Below, in pieces: positions 15,036 to 18,392 of a stretch of DNA of 18,392 bases (within the stretch, counting starts at the first letter, position 1; each line of letters starts with the position of its first letter). Below the pieces are notes generated by a model that saw only the letters and a program-made list of their open reading frames with translations, was not told the origin of the DNA and searched no databases. The position numbers were made by a program, and so were the translations under genes. This stretch comes from Chloroflexota bacterium (GTDB lineage: Bacteria; Chloroflexota; Dehalococcoidia; SZUA-161; SpSt-899): assembly GCA_018725425.1 (NCBI GenBank), contig QLUL01000002.1, positions 1 to 18,392 of the forward strand. Reading direction: 5' to 3'.

Positions 15036-15533
15036 CTATTTATTTACTGTTATTCTGACAACATTTCTGACCCAATACCTTGCTGGTTTGCCGCCAATTA
15101 TTGTTTGTGCCGGTGCACGTTTCTCATCAAGCGCTTCCCCATCCAGCAAAAGTCCCAGAATACTGTCGTCAGCGTTAACTATATCCGGCGTATATTCCAT
15201 GGTGTAATCATCGCCGGCTATTACCACTATGCTGCTAAACTCGATTACACCCAGGTGATCCATAACGTTTCTCAACGGAATGCCTTCCCAGCTTTGTGGT
15301 GTTTCAGTACCATCTCTTCTCCTTTGCACCACATCAACAGTTATCATCGCTAATTTAGCTGCATCAATATCTGTAAACTCCTCGACACCTTCAACCCCCT
15401 CGATAGCGATAGACCACACAGGTTCTGCAACCGGATCGTCTTCTACATCTACTTGCGGTGCGGGGCATCCTGCCAGCATGCTCCCCAAGAGCAGGATGCA
15501 CATTAGCAGACCCATCATCGTTCCCTTGGACAT
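15036..15533 (-). CDS. Lipoprotein with sulfite-oxidase-like half-domain
   Basis: The start ATG 15533 has AAGGAGGAACAAAG directly before it; the nine-codon upstream extension is unlikely. The 165-residue protein has a lipoprotein signal with lipobox LAGC (Cys23). The mature part contains SWEGIPLRNVMDHLGV (81-96), IAGDDYTMEYTPDIV (105-119), LLLDGEALDEKRAPAQ and ARYWVRNVVRITV. This is the C-terminal half of the SUOX-type molybdopterin fold, here without the cysteine-bearing half. It is paralogous in layout to the proteins at 11967 and 15711. It probably captures or senses a ligand outside the membrane for the ECF transporter. Confidence 0.68.
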   Translation of the reverse strand: MSKGTMMGLLMCILLLGSMLAGCPAPQVDVEDDPVAEPVWSIAIEGVEGVEEFTDIDAAKLAMITVDVVQRRRDGTETPQSWEGIPLRNVMDHLGVIEFSSIVVIAGDDYTMEYTPDIVNADDSILGLLLDGEALDEKRAPAQTIIGGKPARYWVRNVVRITVNK

Positions 15534-15665
15534 CTTTGTTCCTCCTTTAAATTTAGTCAATAACCCCCCAGCTCAGGATGCACATTAGCAGACCTATCAT
15601 CGTTCCGTTGGACATCTTTATTCCTCCCTTAGACCATCTTTGTTCCTCCTTTAAATTTAGTGAAT
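15489..15665. repeat. Imperfect tandem duplication of the lipoprotein 5' end and leader
   Basis: The plus-strand string CAGGATGCACATTAGCAGAC starts at 15492 and again at 15574 (offset 82). TTTAAATTTAG starts at 15546 and again at 15650 (offset 104). CATCTTT-TTCCTCC occurs three times. The 22-base difference in offset comes from a small internal duplication of the ribosome-site segment. Apart from this and a small ACCCG/CGGGT hairpin at the 3' end of the next gene, I see nothing else between 15616 and 15710. Confidence 0.75.
15553..15615 (-). CDS. Possible 20-residue leader peptide from a duplicated lipoprotein start
   Basis: A diverged copy of the lipoprotein's ribosome site and first codons lies just upstream of it. 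It reads GGGAGGAATAAAG then ATG TCC AAC GGA and translates MSNGTMIGLLMCILSWGVID before TAA 15553-15555. A third copy of the RBS plus ATG (15635-15637) opens only two codons. It may be a mere duplication scar or may be translated. Confidence 0.4.
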   Translation of the reverse strand: MSNGTMIGLLMCILSWGVID

Positions 15666-15710
15666 AACCCCCGTGCCGGAGACTGTCTTGACCTCATAAT
15701 CTTTTACCCG

Positions 15711-16823
15711 CTATCGGGTACCTGCCTCTATAGATAACAACCCTGTGACTCTTTTACCCAGCTCTGCAAAGTAAGTAGCAAGCTCGCCCTCACTTGTCAC
15801 ATATACTATGCTCTCATCGATATCAGCAACTGCTATCTCAACACTATATCCATCAGCAGCCGTAAATATATATGACTCGCTTGCAACCAGCCCTGTTGCT
15901 TTTATGATTTCTTGCACGGCAAGCCCTCTTTTCTCCCCTGCTTCGATAACTCCAAACACCTCCAGCCCTCTTTCCACCGCAAAAAAGCTGGTCTCTCCAT
16001 ACGAAAGCCACAACACCTTTTTTACATGCATGCCTCGGGGTAAATTCGGTGCAAGAAAGCGGGGCGCGTATTCACCGGTAATTTTTAGATAGCCGGCCAG
16101 GAAAATCTCTCTTGTTTCGTTCTTGTCCAAACCGTCAGCAGCTTTTATAAAAACAGTCCCCACCGTATTACCTGCAGCAAAAGCATCAATAAGGTCTGCT
16201 GTTTTTACAGCCTTATAAACATTTCCATCATGCTCATAATCATGTTGTTCAACCCTGGCTACGACAGTTTCCAGTATGATTATTCTATTGACCTGGGTTT
16301 CTTCTGCCTCCGGTATAAGATTAATTTCTATAAGATAGAATACCCAGTACATGGCTCTCTCACCCGGAATAATCACCCTTAATGGCTGATGCTTTTCTTT
16401 CAGCGGCCGGCCATCTATTTCATAGGCCAGTATTATCTCCCTGTTTCTAAGAATTTCCCGGGGAACTTCTATAGAATAACCGTCGCCGGCAATGAGCCGT
16501 ATTGCCTGGAAGTCCTGCTGTGATTTGCCAAAAAGGTTGTCTAAAACATCCTCGAGCAAAATCCCTGTTGCACTAATAATCAGTCCATTTCCTCCTCTGA
16601 CAAGCTTGGTAGCCTCTCTGGTAACACTGCCCATTTCGCGTATTTCTGTTACGCGTATCTCTTTATCGGTCTCAAAACCGGTGAATACTATTTTCCTATC
16701 ATTTTCTACATTATACGGCACCTCTTCCGCTACGTTAACACCCCAACCAATAACCGCCAGCACAAAAACAATCCCCCCTACGAACGCACACAACTTCTTA
16801 AAATTGAACTGTCGAGAAGACAT
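15711..16823 (-). CDS. Membrane-anchored protein with three sulfite-oxidase-like modules
   Basis: The 370-residue protein has one N-terminal membrane helix (about 10-29), so the bulk is outside. The first module (about 45-170) contains IAGDGYSIEVPREIL (111-125), LAYEIDGRPLKEKHQPLRVIIPG (132-154) and MYWVFYLIEINL. A second (about 178-285) has KAADGLDKNETREIFLAGYL. A third (about 286-365) has TAADGYSVEIAVADI (321-335). These repeat the DGYS core of the SUOX-type molybdopterin fold without its catalytic cysteine. ATG 16823 is preceded by AAGGAGGT. It is the first intact gene of the island, followed by the lipoprotein. A ligand-binding or scaffold role with the ECF importer is inference. Confidence 0.65.
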   Translation of the reverse strand: MSSRQFNFKKLCAFVGGIVFVLAVIGWGVNVAEEVPYNVENDRKIVFTGFETDKEIRVTEIREMGSVTREATKLVRGGNGLIISATGILLEDVLDNLFGKSQQDFQAIRLIAGDGYSIEVPREILRNREIILAYEIDGRPLKEKHQPLRVIIPGERAMYWVFYLIEINLIPEAEETQVNRIIILETVVARVEQHDYEHDGNVYKAVKTADLIDAFAAGNTVGTVFIKAADGLDKNETREIFLAGYLKITGEYAPRFLAPNLPRGMHVKKVLWLSYGETSFFAVERGLEVFGVIEAGEKRGLAVQEIIKATGLVASESYIFTAADGYSVEIAVADIDESIVYVTSEGELATYFAELGKRVTGLLSIEAGTR

Positions 16824-16865
16824 ATTTTCAACCTCCTTCAGTAGCGCCGAGGTTCATCCTCTTCT

Positions 16866-17038
16866 CTACTTCTCCAATGCCTGTTTCACCTTCATGGGTA
16901 ATCCTTGCCCGGCCATTTTTTCACCATAGCGGGCATCTTCGGACTTATCAATGGCTATCCGCTCAGACATATATCCCTCAATATCTGCCTCCACTGACTT
17001 GAGTGCTTCCATCAGGGCATACTTCGTCTTTGCCCCAT
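16866..17038 (-). pseudogene. 3' remnant of an unidentified gene fused to the 42-bp repeat
   Basis: An open frame ends at 16866 and encodes EYGAKTKYALMEALKSVEAD, then a charged helical stretch, ending MKVKQALEK. The frame stays open into the right 42-bp repeat (LAACRWTLN), where it is out of frame with tupA. The only upstream ATG is 17090, inside tupA. The segment looks like the genuine C-terminus of some protein cut at the island boundary. I do not recognise the family. It is less A+T-rich than the island genes. Confidence 0.5.
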
Positions 17039-17080
17039 ATTCATTTAGCGTCCATCTGCAGGCAGCAAGCACTCCTCCCA
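17039..17080. repeat. 42-bp direct repeat, right copy (tupA 3' end)
   Basis: It is identical to 8231-8272 and in direct orientation, 8808 bases away. Here it is part of the intact tupA gene: it holds the last codons, the stop at 17045-17047, and then ATGAAT, a stranded copy of the tupB start that runs into unrelated sequence (ATATGGGGC). The match stops at both ends with mismatches (17038 and 17081). Confidence 0.92.
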
Positions 17081-17962
17081 TGTCGGGCATCCTTTCCTTT
17101 TGCAGTCGCGTGCTAATGGGGAAAACAAGGATCTTCCGTCCACGACGCCAAATTCACCGATTTTTTGCTGGATCTCCGGCGACATGAGGAAGTTTATGAA
17201 GTTGTTTGCCATCTCGAAGTTCACATGTGGGTGCAGTTCAGGATTGACAGCAATCACCCCATAGGGGTTGAACAAGATGGCCCCCTCCTCAACGAGCGGA
17301 ACGATATCCACCTCGCCTGCAAATGCTAGAAACGTTCCAATATCTATCAGTGTATGGGCGGACTTCTCGTTAGTCATCCTCAGTGTTGCTCCCATTCCTG
17401 CCCCGGCCTCTACGTACCATGGTCCCGATATTCTGACCATTTCGTAGTCATGGCCAGCGCTCACCCATATCGCTATCTCTCGGGCATGTGTCCCTGAGTC
17501 ATCTCCTCTGGAAACAAACCGGATTTGTGGGTCCTTTATGCCTGCTTCCATTATCCTTGTAATTGCATCTTCCGGGCTCATTCCTCGGATGCCCGCCGGG
17601 TCATCTGCCGGTCCCACGATGAGGAAAAAGTTGTATGCGAGACATCTCCGGTTCACGCCATACCCGTCTTCCACGAACTTGTCCTCACGGGCTCTGTCAT
17701 GCACCAGTAGCACATCGACATCCCCTCTCTCGGCATATCTTATGGCAATCCCCGTCCCGGCGGAGATGATACGCAGGTCCATGTTGTACCTCTCTTCAAA
17801 TATCGGCTCCAGATACCCCAGGAGTCCGGTATCATAAAGGCTTGTTGTGGTGGACAGCACCAGTACCCCTGGTGGTTCCACTGCTGGTCGTGGACAACCG
17901 GCGGCAACCAGGCTCAAAGCTAGCAACATCACCACTGACATTAGCAATATTCTATTGTTCAT
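17045..17962 (-). CDS. tupA: Tungstate-binding lipoprotein TupA
   Basis: The 305-residue extracytoplasmic binding protein has a lipoprotein signal ending in the lipobox VAAGC (Cys23). The mature N-terminus carries the TupA hallmark VLVLSTTTSLYDTGLL, and later RFVSRGDDSGTHAREIAIW, SGPWYVEAGAGMGATLRM and YGVIAVNPELHP. TupA binds tungstate with high affinity and feeds TupBC. ATG 17962 has GAAGGAGGC upstream and is preferred to ATG 17998. The C-terminus after SLFSPLARD is an unusual cysteine-containing tail (CKRKGCPTWEECLLPADGR), part of which is in the 42-bp repeat. It is preceded by a promoter and an attenuator-like leader. Molybdate specificity cannot be excluded. Confidence 0.9.
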   Translation of the reverse strand: MNNRILLMSVVMLLALSLVAAGCPRPAVEPPGVLVLSTTTSLYDTGLLGYLEPIFEERYNMDLRIISAGTGIAIRYAERGDVDVLLVHDRAREDKFVEDGYGVNRRCLAYNFFLIVGPADDPAGIRGMSPEDAITRIMEAGIKDPQIRFVSRGDDSGTHAREIAIWVSAGHDYEMVRISGPWYVEAGAGMGATLRMTNEKSAHTLIDIGTFLAFAGEVDIVPLVEEGAILFNPYGVIAVNPELHPHVNFEMANNFINFLMSPEIQQKIGEFGVVDGRSLFSPLARDCKRKGCPTWEECLLPADGR

Positions 17963-17974
17963 CGTTTTGCCTCC

Positions 17975-18346
17975 TTCAAAATTTAGGGTATCCTTCATGG
18001 GTTGTCTCTACTCAGCCTATTGCTATCACCCCCTTTCAACTTAACATAAAAAAGCGCCCCCCTGGAGAGGGCGCTTCAATGGTGTTGCGCTCTATATCCT
18101 CTCCTTTCCGATCACGGGGGGTGTGGGCATTTCCGCCCACACCTTCGGGATTTTTCATCCGCCGTCTGTGCGCCATATCCCGAATCGGGATTTAGGCTGC
18201 ACAGCTCGAAGAGTTATTTATTTAAGTCTTGTTATAACTTGCATTCCGCACTTTGCGGTAAGGGTACAGCCACATTGTGGCAGCGCGATGTCTCAACGTA
18301 ATAACTTTTCCTAAACTGCAGTAACAGTTTAGTTTCTCCAAAAGCT
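17975..18346 (-). promoter_or_regulatory. Long structured 5' leader of tupA (riboswitch candidate)
   Basis: About 385 nt separate the inferred transcription start from tupA. The RNA can fold into several hairpins: CTAAACTG/CAGTTTAG (18310-18331); GCCAC/GTGGC and CCGCA/TGCGG (18245-18283 region); a compound stem CTGTGC-GCC...GGC-GCACAG with an inner ATCCCG/CGGGAT (about 18165-18205); and GGTGTGGGC/GCCCACACC (about 18119-18143). It ends with competing antiterminator and terminator. Known Moco/Tuco RNA motifs precede Mo/W transport genes, so that class is the first candidate, but I could not confirm its consensus by eye. Confidence 0.65.
18048..18076 (-). terminator. Intrinsic terminator in the tupA leader with alternative antiterminator
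   Basis: On the minus strand AAGCGCCC (18069-18076) pairs with GGGCGCTT (18052-18059), followed by a run of U (18048-18053). Upstream, GGAGAGG (18098-18104) and GCGC (18087-18090) are perfectly complementary to the contiguous GCGCCCTCTCC (18064-18074), giving an 11-bp alternative helix that destroys the terminator. This is the classical attenuation arrangement and lies about 85 nt before tupA. Confidence 0.85.
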
Positions 18347-18352
18347 AGGTTC

Positions 18353-18381
18353 AGTATACCACATTTCATTAAACCTGTCAA
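18353..18381 (-). promoter_or_regulatory. Sigma-70 promoter of the tupA transcript
   Basis: TTGACA (18376-18381) and TATACT (18353-18358) on the minus strand are separated by exactly 17 bases, with TGG just before the -10 (extended -10, TGn). Transcription would start near 18346 and read into the leader. It is the best promoter match I noticed and could drive tupA plus the inserted genes. Confidence 0.88.
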
Positions 18382-18392
18382 GTACAATTTTT

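Larger units (their letters stand above)
8273..17038. mobile_element. 8.77-kb insertion splitting the tup operon
   Basis: The segment lies between the two 42-bp direct repeats and separates tupA from tupB. It is visibly richer in A+T than the ribosomal and tup genes, above all across the kinase, mobB and ECF genes. All its intact genes read in the same direction as tup. It contains no recognisable integrase, resolvase or relaxase; the only transposase trace is a fragment at 12505-12726. I therefore call it an acquired island of unknown mechanism. The repeats could be recombination sites, a target duplication, or the result of a recombination event carrying a partial tupA. Confidence 0.75.

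Noticed and set aside
15711..16823. A catalytic sulfite-oxidase-type molybdoenzyme
   Set aside because: The modules lack the N-terminal half of the fold and the Moco-ligating cysteine, so only a binding or structural role is supportable.
8273..17038. Integrative and conjugative element or prophage
   Set aside because: No integrase, recombinase, relaxase, replication or phage structural gene is visible; only the direct repeats suggest mobility.
17962..18346. Firm assignment of the leader to the Moco riboswitch family
   Set aside because: Context fits, but I could not match its conserved core with confidence by eye, so it is kept as a candidate only.
1..18392. tRNA or rRNA genes
   Set aside because: No cloverleaf-like segment with the T-loop GGTTCGAATCC pattern and no rRNA sequence was seen on either strand.

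Overview
The window looks like a chromosomal segment of an anaerobic, Dehalococcoidia-like Chloroflexota bacterium. That assignment is inference from gene order and protein style; no taxonomic marker was searched. The left part is an ordinary, fairly GC-rich housekeeping region. It reads rightward through the end of tuf, then rpmG, secE, nusG, rplK, rplA, a long L10-type leader with an intrinsic attenuator, rplJ and rplL. No rpoBC follows; the next genes converge from the other strand: khpA and rpsP, an orphan ADP-forming acyl-CoA synthetase ATP-grasp subunit, and dnaN.

Right of dnaN, every gene reads leftward. The frame is a tungstate ABC transporter operon: tupA (binding lipoprotein, about 17.0-18.0 kb), tupB and tupC (6.3-8.2 kb). 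tupA has a textbook sigma-70 promoter and a leader of about 385 nt. The leader ends in mutually exclusive antiterminator and terminator hairpins, so it is a strong riboswitch-like candidate.

The tup operon has been split. An exact 42-bp direct repeat (8231-8272 and 17039-17080) carries the last tupA codons, the tupA stop and the first two tupB codons. It brackets 8.77 kb of visibly A+T-richer DNA. Removing one repeat plus the insert would restore tupA stop directly abutting tupB start. No integrase is visible inside.

The insert encodes, in transcription order: a truncated gene remnant; a membrane-anchored protein with repeated modules resembling the C-terminal half of sulfite-oxidase-type molybdopterin domains; a lipoprotein of the same kind; an ECF-type S component; an anchored alkaline-phosphatase-superfamily enzyme; another anchored module protein; two ECF ATPases; EcfT; a MobB-like GTPase with a cysteine cluster; and a small kinase-fold protein. 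My leading hypothesis is an uptake and processing system for a molybdopterin or tungstopterin-type compound, embedded in a tungstate operon and perhaps sharing its attenuator. This is inference from gene content, not established function.

The window is also unusually rich in short dyad-symmetric repeats whose arms are built of degenerate units of about 7 bases. At least four unrelated sequence families share this design (near 2.4, 3.6, 5.0, 6.3, 6.6, 7.5, 8.3 and 14.9 kb). They sit at gene ends, in one case in frame inside tupC, and some supply stop codons or C-terminal tails. A transposase remnant and a MITE-like element lie inside the insert.
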